Positions 1 through 8,220 of a stretch of DNA of 60,283 nucleotides are shown here, piece by piece. The notes under the pieces were generated by a model, which was not told the origin of the DNA, made no database searches, and saw only the letters and a program-made list of their open reading frames with translations. Origin of the DNA: an uncultured Clostridia bacterium (GTDB lineage Bacteria; Bacillota; Clostridia; TANB77; CAG-508); assembly GCA_944393385.1 (NCBI GenBank), contig CALYAA010000008.1:1-60283 (forward strand), given 5' to 3'. Both the position numbers and the translations under genes were made by a program. Each line of letters opens with the position of its first letter. Position 1 is the stretch's first letter.

Positions 1-1
1 A

Positions 2-97
2 GGAGCAAAAGCATATACAGAAATAGGACAAATGTATAATACATATTTAGATAAGAATCTAAGAAATGGAAAAAATGCAGAAGATGAAAGAAGTTAG
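2..97 (+). CDS. C-terminal end of an unseen upstream gene (partial)
   Basis: An open frame runs in from the left edge and stops at 95-97, giving about 31 residues that end in GKNAEDERS. The tail is hydrophilic and carries no recognisable motif. The next gene is a DUF2201-type metallopeptidase/VWA protein. Such proteins are usually encoded directly after a MoxR-like AAA+ ATPase, so this may be the end of that ATPase; this is inference from gene order only. Confidence 0.5.
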   Translation, partial: GAKAYTEIGQMYNTYLDKNLRNGKNAEDERS

Positions 98-149
98 ATA
101 AAAACAGGATAAAATAAATTTTATTAATTTTTGGAAGGAAGAAATTATA

Positions 150-1649
150 ATGGGCAATAGTACAGATTTAATTTATGATACAAAGCGAAAAATGTTATCA
201 AAATATCCTAGATTTGGCAGTGAAATAGCTGTGGCTAATATTGAATTTAAAGATGATTTACCATATCATACTGCAGCAACTGATGGAAAAAATGTGTATG
301 TTGATCCAAATTATTTTGCAAGTTTAAGTGAAAATGATAGATTATTTTTAATAGCACATGAAATAATGCATATTAAATTTATGCACATGTATAGATTAGT
401 AGATAAAGATGGTAAAAAAAGGAATATGTACCTTTGGAATGTGGCAACTGATGCTATTATAAATGCAAACTTAGAAAGAGATGGATTTACAATTCAAAAA
501 GGAGCTGTAAATATGCCAGAAGCATTAAATTATTCGGCAGAAGAATTTTATCAGAAGTTATTGGAAGAAAAAGAAAAGAAGCAGAATGAACAACGAAGTG
601 GGCAAGAAAAAAAGCAAGAGGATGGACAAGAACAAGGTCAAAATAGTGGGCAAAGCGAAGAACAAGATGGTAGTCAAAATCAAGAGCAAAATGGTACACA
701 AGGAAATGGTCAAAATAATAAAGAAAATTCAAATGAAAATCAAAATGTAAACCAAGAATATTTCCAAGGTGATGATCATAGCTTATGGGAAGAGGCCTTT
801 AAACAACAACAAGAGTATAAGAAAGAAGAGAAAAAACAAAATAGTTCACCCCAAAAACAAGAACAACAGCAAGAAAAACAACAAGATGAAGCTAGTGAAG
901 AACAGACAGAGATAGATTTTGATGAAAAAGAAGAATTTGAAAAGAATAGAAAAGAAAAAAGAGAAAAGTTCAAAGCTAGACGAGAAAAGGCTCAAAAAGA
1001 TATAAGAAGCACAAGTGAAGGAACAATCTCATTAGGAAATATAGGAAAAAGTAAAAACGATATTGATTGGAAAGTTTTATTAAGAAGAGAAGTAGAGAAA
1101 ACAGAAACAATTTGGAGTCAAAGACGTTCTGTTGCAGAAAATAATTATGCATATAGATTAGAAGAAAATGATATAGAAGATGAGGCAGAAACAGAAGTTA
1201 TGATTGATGTTTCTGGATCAGTAAATTTAGATTTAGTAAAAGCTTTTTTAAGGCAAATAAAGCCAATCTTAAAGCAATCAAAATTAAAAGTAGGATGTTT
1301 TAATGAAAAATTTTGGGGATTAGTAGATATAAAAAGTGAAAAAGATATAGACAATTTTACTATACCTAAAGAAGCTAGAGGACATTCTGCATGGACAGAG
1401 GATTGGGATTTAGCAGTAAGAAGTTTTACTAAAAAAAGAGAAATAAATAAAATAGTATTTACTGATGGTTATCCATGTCCTGGTACAATGCCAAAAGAAG
1501 ATTTAAAAAAAGAAAATGTTATTTGGTTAGTTTATGGAAACAAAGATTTTCAACCCTGTTGTGGAAAAGTAATAAATATTACTGAAAAGCAATTAGAAAA
1601 ATTACAAGAAATTGATAAATGGAGTTCTACAGATGATATAAGTAGATAA
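150..1649 (+). CDS. DUF2201-type putative metallopeptidase with C-terminal VWA-like domain
   Basis: The 499-residue protein has three parts. Residues 1-135 form the DUF2201 N-terminal domain, with a zinc-peptidase-like HEIMH motif at residues 70-74. Residues about 140-275 are a low-complexity linker rich in Gln, Glu, Asn and Lys. Residues about 335-499 are a VWA-like domain with the metal-binding DVSGS motif and a later FTDGYP. No signal peptide is visible, so it should be cytoplasmic. The start has a GGAAGG ribosome site 8-10 bases upstream. Proteins of this architecture commonly partner MoxR-type AAA+ ATPases in chaperone-like or metal-insertion roles. The real substrate is unknown. The linker is the only odd part and probably tolerates length variation. 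Confidence 0.85.
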   Translation: MGNSTDLIYDTKRKMLSKYPRFGSEIAVANIEFKDDLPYHTAATDGKNVYVDPNYFASLSENDRLFLIAHEIMHIKFMHMYRLVDKDGKKRNMYLWNVATDAIINANLERDGFTIQKGAVNMPEALNYSAEEFYQKLLEEKEKKQNEQRSGQEKKQEDGQEQGQNSGQSEEQDGSQNQEQNGTQGNGQNNKENSNENQNVNQEYFQGDDHSLWEEAFKQQQEYKKEEKKQNSSPQKQEQQQEKQQDEASEEQTEIDFDEKEEFEKNRKEKREKFKARREKAQKDIRSTSEGTISLGNIGKSKNDIDWKVLLRREVEKTETIWSQRRSVAENNYAYRLEENDIEDEAETEVMIDVSGSVNLDLVKAFLRQIKPILKQSKLKVGCFNEKFWGLVDIKSEKDIDNFTIPKEARGHSAWTEDWDLAVRSFTKKREINKIVFTDGYPCPGTMPKEDLKKENVIWLVYGNKDFQPCCGKVINITEKQLEKLQEIDKWSSTDDISR

Positions 1650-1650
1650 A

Positions 1651-1696
1651 TGTCAATAGTTGTCAATGGGTGTCAATGGGGACGGAGATTTTGACA
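1651..1696 (+). repeat. 26-bp palindromic repeat, copy A, preceded by two extra 10-mer units
   Basis: The full unit (1671-1696) starts TGTCAATGGGGACGG and ends TTTTGACA, so its ends are inverted (TGTCAA/TTGACA). It is preceded by TGTCAATAGT and TGTCAATGGG, so the first ten bases of the unit occur three times in tandem. Other copies lie at 1840, 4387, 4524 (inverted), 50192 and 50226. This resembles REP-type elements mobilised by Y1 (RAYT) transposases; no such transposase is in the window. Confidence 0.85.
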
Positions 1697-1704
1697 ACTT
1701 TTAA

Positions 1705-1748
1705 TTGGGGTGGAAAACTTAAAAAAGTTTTCTGCCTCAGCTTTTTTA
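1705..1748 (+). terminator. Rho-independent terminator after the VWA gene
   Basis: A 16-bp stem (1705-1720 with 1725-1740, including several G-U pairs) with an AAAA loop is followed by CTTTTTTAT. The inner GAAAACTT/AAGTTTTC arms pair perfectly. It separates the VWA gene from the deaminase-like gene. Confidence 0.7.
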
Positions 1749-1795
1749 TAAAAAATAATATGTAAAAAAAGAAGCAAAATTAATTTACATAACTA

Positions 1796-1824
1796 TTGCA
1801 ACAAATCAAAAATTATGATATAAT
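1796..1824 (+). promoter_or_regulatory. SigA-type promoter for the deaminase-like gene
   Basis: TTGCAA, a 17-base spacer and TATAAT (1819-1824), with an extended -10 TG at 1816-1817. The transcript would begin near 1831 and carry repeat copy B in its leader. Confidence 0.7.
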
Positions 1825-1839
1825 AGACATCATATTAAA

Positions 1840-1865
1840 TGTCAATAGGGACGGAGATTTTGACA
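1840..1865 (+). repeat. 26-bp palindromic repeat, copy B
   Basis: Begins TGTCAATAGGGACGG and ends TTTTGACA. It lies between the promoter and the ribosome site of the gene at 1893. Confidence 0.85.
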
Positions 1866-1892
1866 ACCAATTGACAAAAAGGAGAAGAGAAT

Positions 1893-4379
1893 ATGTTAAA
1901 TAAATTTTATTTAGATAAAGAAAAAGATATAATAGTAAATTTGAAAAAATCCAAAGAGGATGAACTAACATATATATTAGAAACTCCAAATCATAATACA
2001 GGAAACTTAATTACAAACCTAGCCAAGATATGCGGACTTGAAACAGTGAAAAATGAAAATGACATGAAAATCATAACAGGAAAAATTCCAGCAAGTATAA
2101 ACGGAGATAATGAAGAAGTATATATTTTTAGATTAGGTGGAATAAAAATTGCAAATATTTATGAAGACAGAATAGAAATAAAAGCCAAAATACCAGCAAT
2201 CACAAAAACATTTATGTCTCAAACTAAAAATTACAAACTTCCAATAGAAAAATCAATTGTAAAAACATATATCTTAAAAAAATCAAAATTCAGAACAGAT
2301 TTACATACACATGCAAATGCAAACCTTTCTCCAGACTGTTTAATATCATTGGGAATATCACATCAAATAAGATATCCATTATATTATATTAAAAAATTAA
2401 ATCTAAAATTAAGCCAAAAACAAGAAGAAAAAATATATAAACAAAGAGAAAAAGTAGAAGAACAATTTAAAGACAGTCCATTACAAGGAAAATATAAAGT
2501 AAGAAAAATTGATGATAATACATTCATAAATTTTGCAGATTTTATATTAAATAATTTAGAAAATGCAACATATAATATAGAAAAAATCAGAACAAGTTTA
2601 GCAATATTAAAAGACGGACAAGCAGTGTTTACTAATCTAGAAAAATGCTATATTTATAGATATGTATTTGCAAAAGGAACTGAATCAAATGAAAAAATAA
2701 AATTAAATGAAGAAATAGCAAATACAATACCAGAACCAGATATAAAAAATTATGTATTAAAAATGCTAGAAGACAAGAGGGAAAATAGTCCATATAAAAA
2801 TAACTCATTAAGACAAGATAAGCTTTTATGGATAGCAAGAGAATACAAAAAACAAGGAATAAAATATGTAGAAATAGCAGATACAGATTTAGCAAAAACA
2901 GGAGAACCAGCTGTAAAACTATTAGAAGAAGTACATCAAATTTTTCCAACAATAGAAAAAGAAACAGGAGTAAAAATAAGATTTTTAATAGGAATTAGAA
3001 GAATACCATTAACAATTATAAAAGACCAAAAAACAAGTAGTACATATTTAAAAGAAAATATAAATGTTTTAAGAGCTGTTGGAAAAAGCCCATATGTAGT
3101 TGGAAGTGATTTTATAGGAGAAGAAATTAATGACATTTCAGACCTACAACCAGCTATTAAAGAAATTGTAAAATACGTAAATAAAGAAGATAAAGACTTT
3201 ACAATAAGAATACATGCCGGAGAAAATGATAGTTTAAGAGATAATGTAAGAAAATCAATTATGTGTGTAAAACAATCATTAGAACCAAATCAAAAAATGC
3301 CAAGATGTAGAATTGGACATGGACTTTATTCAGAAAATTTAGATACTGAAGCAGGAAAAGAATTAATGAATTTAATGAAAGAAACTGGAGTAATAATAGA
3401 ATTCCAATTAACATCTAATGTAAGACTAAACAATTTAAGTGATTTAAGTAATCATCCAATCAAAAAATTCTTAGAAAATGGTATAAAATGTGTACAAGGA
3501 ACAGATGGATGTGGAATGTATGGTTCAGATACTTTTGATGAGCAATTAGCTTTACAAAACCTATTAGGTTTAACAAACCAAGATTTTGAAAAAATGAGAG
3601 CAGTTGAAGATGAAATAATTTCAAAAAATGATAAATATTTTAAAGAAAAAAGCAAAAAATTCGAACAATTTTTAAATGGTAGAACAATCAGAGAAGCTGT
3701 ATTAGAAGCAGAAGAACAATATACTAAAGAAACAGAAGGACAAGAAGAATTAAGAATAACAAATAATATAGAAACAGAAAAAGAATTAAAACAAAAAATA
3801 AAACCATTGCCAACAGACAAAGTTCCTGTAATAATTGCAGGAGGAAGTTTTAATACAAAAGGAAGAGAAACTATTGCCTCACAAGAAGGAGTAAAAGTAT
3901 TAAAAGAATTTATAAAAGAAATAGACAGTGATAAAGTATATTTTGTAATTGGACATAAAATGCAAGGATATGAAAAGGCAGTTGTAGATATTGCAAAAGA
4001 ATTAAATAAAAAAGTAGAAATAGATGCAATAGTTCCCAAAATGGTAACAGAAAAAGTGAAAAATAGACTTCTTAATGAAAATGTAAATGGAATTTGTATT
4101 TCACCAGAAACAGAAGAACTTGGAATATACAAAAGTTTCAATTATGAAATTTTTGAAAGAAGAAAAGCTGTAGTAATTGCATTTGACGGAAATTCACCTG
4201 TACTAAACCTTGTACAAGAAGCAAAAAATGGAAAAGGCAAATCTAAAATATATGTAAATAAAGACAATACATTGTTAAATGAAAAAGCAGAAACGCTTGA
4301 AGGATATGTTGTTCCATTTGAAATGCAAAATAATAATATTATAGGAAAAATATTTGAAGACAATCCAGAGATTTTATAA
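1893..4379 (+). CDS. Adenosine/AMP-deaminase-like amidohydrolase with SLOG-like C-terminal domain
   Basis: The 828-residue protein has an unrecognised N-terminal domain (1-130). An adenosine-deaminase-like TIM barrel follows at about 130-600, with the metal and catalytic signatures HTH (138-140), HAGE (441-444), GHG (475-477), SN (508-509) and TD (537-538). After a charged linker comes a Rossmann-like domain (about 643-815) starting IIAGGSFNTKG and containing VIGHKMQGYEKAV, which by eye resembles SLOG/LOG-type nucleotide-binding folds. Deaminases convert adenosine or AMP bases to inosine forms. A SLOG partner suggests sensing or processing of a nucleotide signal; this is inference. The start has GGAGAAGAG upstream. 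The gene is single, with its own promoter and repeat copies on both sides. A purine salvage enzyme is the alternative, but it is over twice the usual length of about 340 residues. Confidence 0.75.
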   Translation: MLNKFYLDKEKDIIVNLKKSKEDELTYILETPNHNTGNLITNLAKICGLETVKNENDMKIITGKIPASINGDNEEVYIFRLGGIKIANIYEDRIEIKAKIPAITKTFMSQTKNYKLPIEKSIVKTYILKKSKFRTDLHTHANANLSPDCLISLGISHQIRYPLYYIKKLNLKLSQKQEEKIYKQREKVEEQFKDSPLQGKYKVRKIDDNTFINFADFILNNLENATYNIEKIRTSLAILKDGQAVFTNLEKCYIYRYVFAKGTESNEKIKLNEEIANTIPEPDIKNYVLKMLEDKRENSPYKNNSLRQDKLLWIAREYKKQGIKYVEIADTDLAKTGEPAVKLLEEVHQIFPTIEKETGVKIRFLIGIRRIPLTIIKDQKTSSTYLKENINVLRAVGKSPYVVGSDFIGEEINDISDLQPAIKEIVKYVNKEDKDFTIRIHAGENDSLRDNVRKSIMCVKQSLEPNQKMPRCRIGHGLYSENLDTEAGKELMNLMKETGVIIEFQLTSNVRLNNLSDLSNHPIKKFLENGIKCVQGTDGCGMYGSDTFDEQLALQNLLGLTNQDFEKMRAVEDEIISKNDKYFKEKSKKFEQFLNGRTIREAVLEAEEQYTKETEGQEELRITNNIETEKELKQKIKPLPTDKVPVIIAGGSFNTKGRETIASQEGVKVLKEFIKEIDSDKVYFVIGHKMQGYEKAVVDIAKELNKKVEIDAIVPKMVTEKVKNRLLNENVNGICISPETEELGIYKSFNYEIFERRKAVVIAFDGNSPVLNLVQEAKNGKGKSKIYVNKDNTLLNEKAETLEGYVVPFEMQNNNIIGKIFEDNPEIL

Positions 4380-4386
4380 ATTAAAG

Positions 4387-4412
4387 TGTCAATGGGGACG
4401 GAGATTTTGACA
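4387..4412 (+). repeat. 26-bp palindromic repeat, copy C
   Basis: Begins TGTCAATGGGGACGG and ends TTTTGACA, only 7 bases after the stop codon of the deaminase-like gene. It faces copy D, 111 bases away. Confidence 0.85.
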
Positions 4413-4523
4413 ATTCTTATTTATTATTTTGCTTTTCATTATCGATTATAAATTTTTCTATCCATCTCTCTACCTATTTCTATCAAAATTTGTAATTATT
4501 TAAAACTTTTTTATTATAAAAGT

Positions 4524-4549
4524 TGTCAAAATCTCCGTCCCCATTGACA
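4524..4549 (-). repeat. 26-bp palindromic repeat, copy D (inverted)
   Basis: Exact reverse complement of copy C. Together they form an inverted pair that could fold into a long stem, like the paired REP elements (BIMEs) of enterobacteria. The AT-rich spacer holds no gene. Confidence 0.85.
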
Positions 4550-4575
4550 ATTAACAAAAAAATTTCAAAAAACAC

Positions 4576-4604
4576 TTGACAAAATCGAAAAAAAGGTGTA
4601 AAGT
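4576..4604 (+). promoter_or_regulatory. Promoter of the ylxM-ffh operon with overlapping inverted repeat
   Basis: TTGACA (4576-4581), 17-base spacer, TAAAGT (4599-4604). The inverted repeat AAAAAGGTGTAA (about 4591-4602) / TTACACCTTTTT (4614-4625) covers the -10 box and the expected start site. It could be an operator, or a terminator for read-through from upstream. Confidence 0.65.
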
Positions 4605-4672
4605 AATATAGCATTACACCTTTTTGTTATGTTAAAAAGGGTGAATAATATTGAAAGAAAGAAGTAGTAATT

Positions 4673-5020
4673 ATGGATAAAAAAGTAGAAGTAAGTATGT
4701 TATGGCAAATATATGGAAAATTATTAACAGCAAAACAATACAAAATTATAGATGATTACTACAATAAGGACTTCTCTTTATCAGAAATTTCAGAAAACGA
4801 AGGAATAACAAGGCAAGCAGTTAGAGATATTATAAAAAAGGGGGAAAAAAAACTTTTCGAATATGAAGAAAAGCTATTGTTTATGAAGAAGACAATTAAT
4901 CAAGAAAAATTAGTAGAAAATATATTATCACAATTAAACAAAATTCAAAAAGATTCGTCAGATAAAAAAGTAAATAATATATTAGAAGAAATTAGAAAAG
5001 AATTAAATTGTTTAGTATAA
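4673..5020 (+). CDS. ylxM: YlxM-type SRP-associated helix-turn-helix protein
   Basis: The 115-residue protein has the sigma-70-region-4-like helix-turn-helix typical of YlxM/P13, with LSEISENEGITRQAVRDII at about residues 41-59, and a charged C-terminal coiled region. It lies 22 bases before ffh, the invariable partner of this family in Firmicutes. YlxM assists or regulates SRP and binds nucleic acid; its exact role is not settled. The start is ATG with only a weak purine-rich ribosome site. The TTG at 4651 is out of frame and was rejected as the start. Confidence 0.9.
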   Translation: MDKKVEVSMLWQIYGKLLTAKQYKIIDDYYNKDFSLSEISENEGITRQAVRDIIKKGEKKLFEYEEKLLFMKKTINQEKLVENILSQLNKIQKDSSDKKVNNILEEIRKELNCLV

Positions 5021-5042
5021 ACAAAAGAAATAGGAGGAAACT

Positions 5043-6401
5043 ATGGCGTTTGAAGGTTTATCATCAAGATTACAAGAAATTACAAGAAAAATAAGAGGTA
5101 AAGCAAGAATTACAGAATCAGACTTAAAAGAAATGCTTAGAGAGGTAAAACTTGCATTATTAGAAGCAGATGTAAACTATAAGATTGTAAAAGAATTTAT
5201 TTCTACTATTCAAGAAAAAGCACTTGGTCAAGATGTTATGAAATCACTAACACCGGGACAACAAGTTATAAAAATAGTTAAAGATGAAATGGTAGAATTA
5301 CTAGGTGGTACAGAAAGTAAAATTAATTTTACTCCAAACCCTCCAACAATAATAATGATGGTAGGACTTCAAGGTTCTGGAAAAACAACAACATCAGGAA
5401 AATTAGCAAATATATTAAGAAAGCAAGGAAAAAAGCCATTATTAGTAGCTTGTGATATATATAGACCAGCAGCAATAAAACAATTGCAAGTAGTAGGAGC
5501 TCAATTAAATATTCCTGTATATAGTAATGAAACATCAAAAGATGTTGTACATATTGCAAAACAAGCAGTAAATGTAGCAATGTCAAAATTAAATGATGTT
5601 ATAATCTTAGATACAGCAGGACGTTTACATATAGATGAAGAACTTATGCAAGAATTAAAAAATTTAAAAGCAAATATAAGACCACATGAAATTTTATTAG
5701 TTGTTGATTCTATGACAGGACAAGATGCTGTTAATATAGCACAAACATTTAATGAAACAGTAGGAATAGATGGAGTTATATTAACAAAACTAGACGGAGA
5801 CACACGTGGTGGAGCTGCACTTTCTGTAAAGAAAGTTACAGGAAAACCTATAAAATTTGCTACAACAGGAGAAAAATTAAATGATATAGAAGTATTTAAC
5901 CCAGAAAGAATGACATCAAGAATTCTTGGAATGGGGGATGTTCTTTCAATAATAGAAAAAGCAGAAGAAGCAATTTCAGAAGAAGAAGCAGAACAATTAG
6001 AAAAACAATTAAGAAAAAATGAATTGGATTTAGATGATTATTTAGCACAAATACGTCAAGTCAAAAAAATGGGATCATTTTCATCAATTTTAAAAATGAT
6101 ACCAGGTATGAGCAAATTTAAAGATTTAAACATTGATGACAAAGAATTTAGCAAAATAGAAGCAATTATATGTTCAATGACAAAACAAGAAAAAAGAAAT
6201 GTAAAAATATTAAATGCAAGTAGAAGACAACGTATTGCTAAAGGAAGTGGAACACAAGTTCAAGATATTAATAAATTTATTAATTCATTTGAAATGACCC
6301 AAAAAATGATCAAGAAAATGAAAACTGATAAAGGCAGTATGAAAAAGATGATGAAAGGTATGGGATTAGATAATTTGAAAGGTGGTGAATTTAAATGGTA
6401 A
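5043..6401 (+). CDS. ffh: Signal recognition particle protein Ffh (SRP54)
   Basis: The 452-residue GTPase binds 4.5S/6S SRP RNA and signal sequences, and with FtsY delivers nascent membrane proteins to the translocon. The N domain (1-95) is followed by the G domain with the P-loop GLQGSGKTT (108-116), DTAGR and [10 protein letters not shown], then a Met-rich M domain from about residue 300. Length is normal. GGAGG sits 5 bases before the ATG. It overlaps rpsP by 7 bases, indicating translational coupling within the ylxM-ffh-rpsP operon. Confidence 0.97.
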   Translation: MAFEGLSSRLQEITRKIRGKARITESDLKEMLREVKLALLEADVNYKIVKEFISTIQEKALGQDVMKSLTPGQQVIKIVKDEMVELLGGTESKINFTPNPPTIIMMVGLQGSGKTTTSGKLANILRKQGKKPLLVACDIYRPAAIKQLQVVGAQLNIPVYSNETSKDVVHIAKQAVNVAMSKLNDVIILDTAGRLHIDEELMQELKNLKANIRPHEILLVVDSMTGQDAVNIAQTFNETVGIDGVILTKLDGDTRGGAALSVKKVTGKPIKFATTGEKLNDIEVFNPERMTSRILGMGDVLSIIEKAEEAISEEEAEQLEKQLRKNELDLDDYLAQIRQVKKMGSFSSILKMIPGMSKFKDLNIDDKEFSKIEAIICSMTKQEKRNVKILNASRRQRIAKGSGTQVQDINKFINSFEMTQKMIKKMKTDKGSMKKMMKGMGLDNLKGGEFKW

Positions 6402-6628
6402 AAATCAGATTACAAAGAGAAGGAAAGAAAAAAGCTCCTTTTTACCACATAGTAGTTGCAGACTCTAGATCTCCTAGAGATGGAAAAATAATTGAACAAA
6501 TAGGAACATATGATCCAATGACAGAACCTTCAACAATTGTTTTAAACAAAGAAAAATTAGAACAATGGATAAAAAATGGTGCACAACCTACAGATACAGT
6601 TAAAGCATTAATAAAAAATGCAAAATAA
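6395..6628 (+). CDS. rpsP: 30S ribosomal protein S16
   Basis: The 77-residue protein carries the S16 signature from [20 protein letters not shown] to the GTYDPM motif. It binds 16S rRNA early in small-subunit assembly. The ribosome site (AAAGGTGG) lies inside the 3' end of ffh, with which it overlaps by 7 bases. It is slightly shorter than the usual 80-90 residues, with a compact C-terminus. Confidence 0.97.
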   Translation: MVKIRLQREGKKKAPFYHIVVADSRSPRDGKIIEQIGTYDPMTEPSTIVLNKEKLEQWIKNGAQPTDTVKALIKNAK

Positions 6629-6655
6629 TTTTGATAAATGTAGGAGGAAAAGTCT

Positions 6656-6877
6656 ATGAAAGATGTTTTAGAAACAATTATTAAGAACTTAGTAGACAAT
6701 AAAAGTGCTGTTGAAATAAAAGAAATAGAAGAAGATAAAAAAGTAACTTTTGAAGTAAAAGTTGATGAAAAAGATTTTGGAAAAATAATAGGAAAGCAAG
6801 GAAAAATAGCTCAATCTATTAGAACAATCATGAAATCTTTATCAAATAAAAAAGTAAATGTAGAATTTTTAGAATAA
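6656..6877 (+). CDS. khpA: KH-domain RNA-binding protein KhpA
   Basis: The 73-residue protein is a single type II KH domain with the GxxG loop in GKIIGKQGKIAQSIRTIM. KhpA proteins bind RNA, often together with KhpB, and influence cell division and small-RNA networks in Firmicutes. GGAGG lies 10 bases before the ATG. It sits between rpsP and rimM, the standard position for this gene. Confidence 0.95.
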   Translation: MKDVLETIIKNLVDNKSAVEIKEIEEDKKVTFEVKVDEKDFGKIIGKQGKIAQSIRTIMKSLSNKKVNVEFLE

Positions 6878-6908
6878 AATGTTATTTACCATGAAAGGAA
6901 TGGTAAAA

Positions 6909-7415
6909 ATGCAAAAAAGATTAGAAATAGGACAAATTATAAATACATTTGGAATAAAAGGCGAGGTAAAAGTTTTTCCATTAACAGATAACATAAATAG
7001 ATTTGATGATTTAGAAAAAGTATATATCAAAGCCAAAAAAGATTCTAAACTTTATTATATAGAAAGTATAAAATATCATAAAAACATGGTATTAATAAAA
7101 TTCAAAGATATAAACACAGTTGAACAAGCTGAATTATTGAGAAATTCTTATATAGAAATTGATAGAGAACAAGCTATTCCTTTAAAAGAAGGAGAATATT
7201 TTATAGCAGATTTGATTGGACTAGATGTTTATACAGATGAAGATAAATTAATAGGAAAAGTTGATGATATTTATAATACTGGTGCAAATGATATTTATGT
7301 TGTAAAAGATGAATTAGGAAAACAAACTTTATTACCAGGAATAAAAGATGTTATAAAAAAAGTAGACTTAAATGAAGGAAAAATTTTTGTACATCTAATA
7401 CCAGGACTTATTTAA
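6909..7415 (+). CDS. rimM: 16S rRNA processing protein RimM
   Basis: The 168-residue protein has an N-terminal RimM domain (IGQIINTFGIKGEVKVFP) and a C-terminal PRC-barrel (YFIADLIGLDVY ... LLPGIKDVIKKVD). RimM aids maturation of the 30S head and binds S19. Two upstream in-frame ATGs exist (6879, 6900), but the ATG at 6909 is the only one correctly spaced from GAAAGGA (6893-6899). It lies between khpA and trmD in the ribosome/tRNA operon. Confidence 0.93.
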   Translation: MQKRLEIGQIINTFGIKGEVKVFPLTDNINRFDDLEKVYIKAKKDSKLYYIESIKYHKNMVLIKFKDINTVEQAELLRNSYIEIDREQAIPLKEGEYFIADLIGLDVYTDEDKLIGKVDDIYNTGANDIYVVKDELGKQTLLPGIKDVIKKVDLNEGKIFVHLIPGLI

Positions 7416-7435
7416 GTATCTATTTGGAGGGAAAC

Positions 7436-8158
7436 ATGAAATTTGATGTTTTAACACTTTTCCCAGAAATGTTTGAACCATTAAACCAAAGTATTATAGG
7501 AAGAGCGGTAAAAGAAAAATTAATAGAAATTAATTTAATTAATATAAGAGATTTTTCTAAAGATAAACACAAAAAGGTTGATGACACTCCATATGGTGGT
7601 GGTTCAGGAATGGTAATGAAAGCTGATGTAATTTATGAAGCATATAAATCTATTCGAAATAAAAAAGCAAAAGTAATATATATGTCTCCACAAGGAAAAG
7701 TTCTAAATCAAAATAAGGTTGTAGAATTAAGTAAAGAAAAACATCTTATTATATTATGTGGACATTATGAAGGAATAGACCAGAGAGTAATAGACAAAAT
7801 AGTTGATGAAGAAATATCAATAGGAGACTATGTATTAACAGGAGGAGAACTTCCAGCAATGGTATTAATAGATTCTGTAAGTCGATATATAGAGGGAGTT
7901 TTAAGTGAAAATTCAACAACAGAAGAATCATTTTCGCAAGGAATACTAGAATATCCTCAATACACAAGACCAGAAATTTTTGAAGGAGTGAAAATTCCAG
8001 AAATATTACAATCAGGTCATCATGAAAATATAAACAAATGGAGAAGATGTGAAGCTTTAAAAAATACATATTATAAAAGACCAGAACTTTTAGAAAATGT
8101 AAAACTGTCTGAAGAAGACAAAAAATATTTAGAAAATATATCAAAAAATAAAAATTAA
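7436..8158 (+). CDS. trmD: tRNA (guanine-37-N1)-methyltransferase TrmD
   Basis: The 240-residue SPOUT methyltransferase makes m1G37 in tRNAs that read CNN and GGN codons and prevents +1 frameshifting. Visible signatures are DDTPYGGGSGMVMK, the knotted SAM-binding loop LCGHYEGIDQRVID and IGDYVLTGGELPA. An in-frame TTG exists at 7424, but the ATG at 7436 sits 5 bases after GGAGG and is the real start. Spacing to rimM is 20 bases. Confidence 0.97.
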   Translation: MKFDVLTLFPEMFEPLNQSIIGRAVKEKLIEINLINIRDFSKDKHKKVDDTPYGGGSGMVMKADVIYEAYKSIRNKKAKVIYMSPQGKVLNQNKVVELSKEKHLIILCGHYEGIDQRVIDKIVDEEISIGDYVLTGGELPAMVLIDSVSRYIEGVLSENSTTEESFSQGILEYPQYTRPEIFEGVKIPEILQSGHHENINKWRRCEALKNTYYKRPELLENVKLSEEDKKYLENISKNKN

Positions 8159-8160
8159 TA

Positions 8161-8196
8161 TGTAAAGTGCTATTTTAATTCCAAGCACCGCTTACA
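8161..8196 (+). promoter_or_regulatory. Stem-loop in the rplS leader
   Basis: TGTAA + GTGCT on the left (8161-8171) pair with AGCAC + TTACA on the right (8184-8196), giving two 5-bp helices with a small internal loop. The structure sits directly before the rplS ribosome site (GGAGG at about 8208). L19 leaders that bind the protein product are known in several phyla; autoregulation here is inference. Confidence 0.4.
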
Positions 8197-8220
8197 TGAA
8201 GAAAGAAGGAGGTAAATACG

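Noticed and set aside
1651..1696. Short tandem repeat taken as a CRISPR-like array
   Set aside because: The units are 10 bases with no unique spacers, and the full element recurs singly elsewhere; no cas genes are present.
3452..4141. 229-aa ORF on the minus strand inside the deaminase-like gene
   Set aside because: It is a composition shadow: Ser/Phe/Ile-rich, no ribosome site, opposite a well-supported gene.
1893..4379. RADAR-type defence (RdrB)
   Set aside because: No RdrA-like ATPase gene is adjacent, and the fusion with a C-terminal Rossmann-like domain differs from RdrB.
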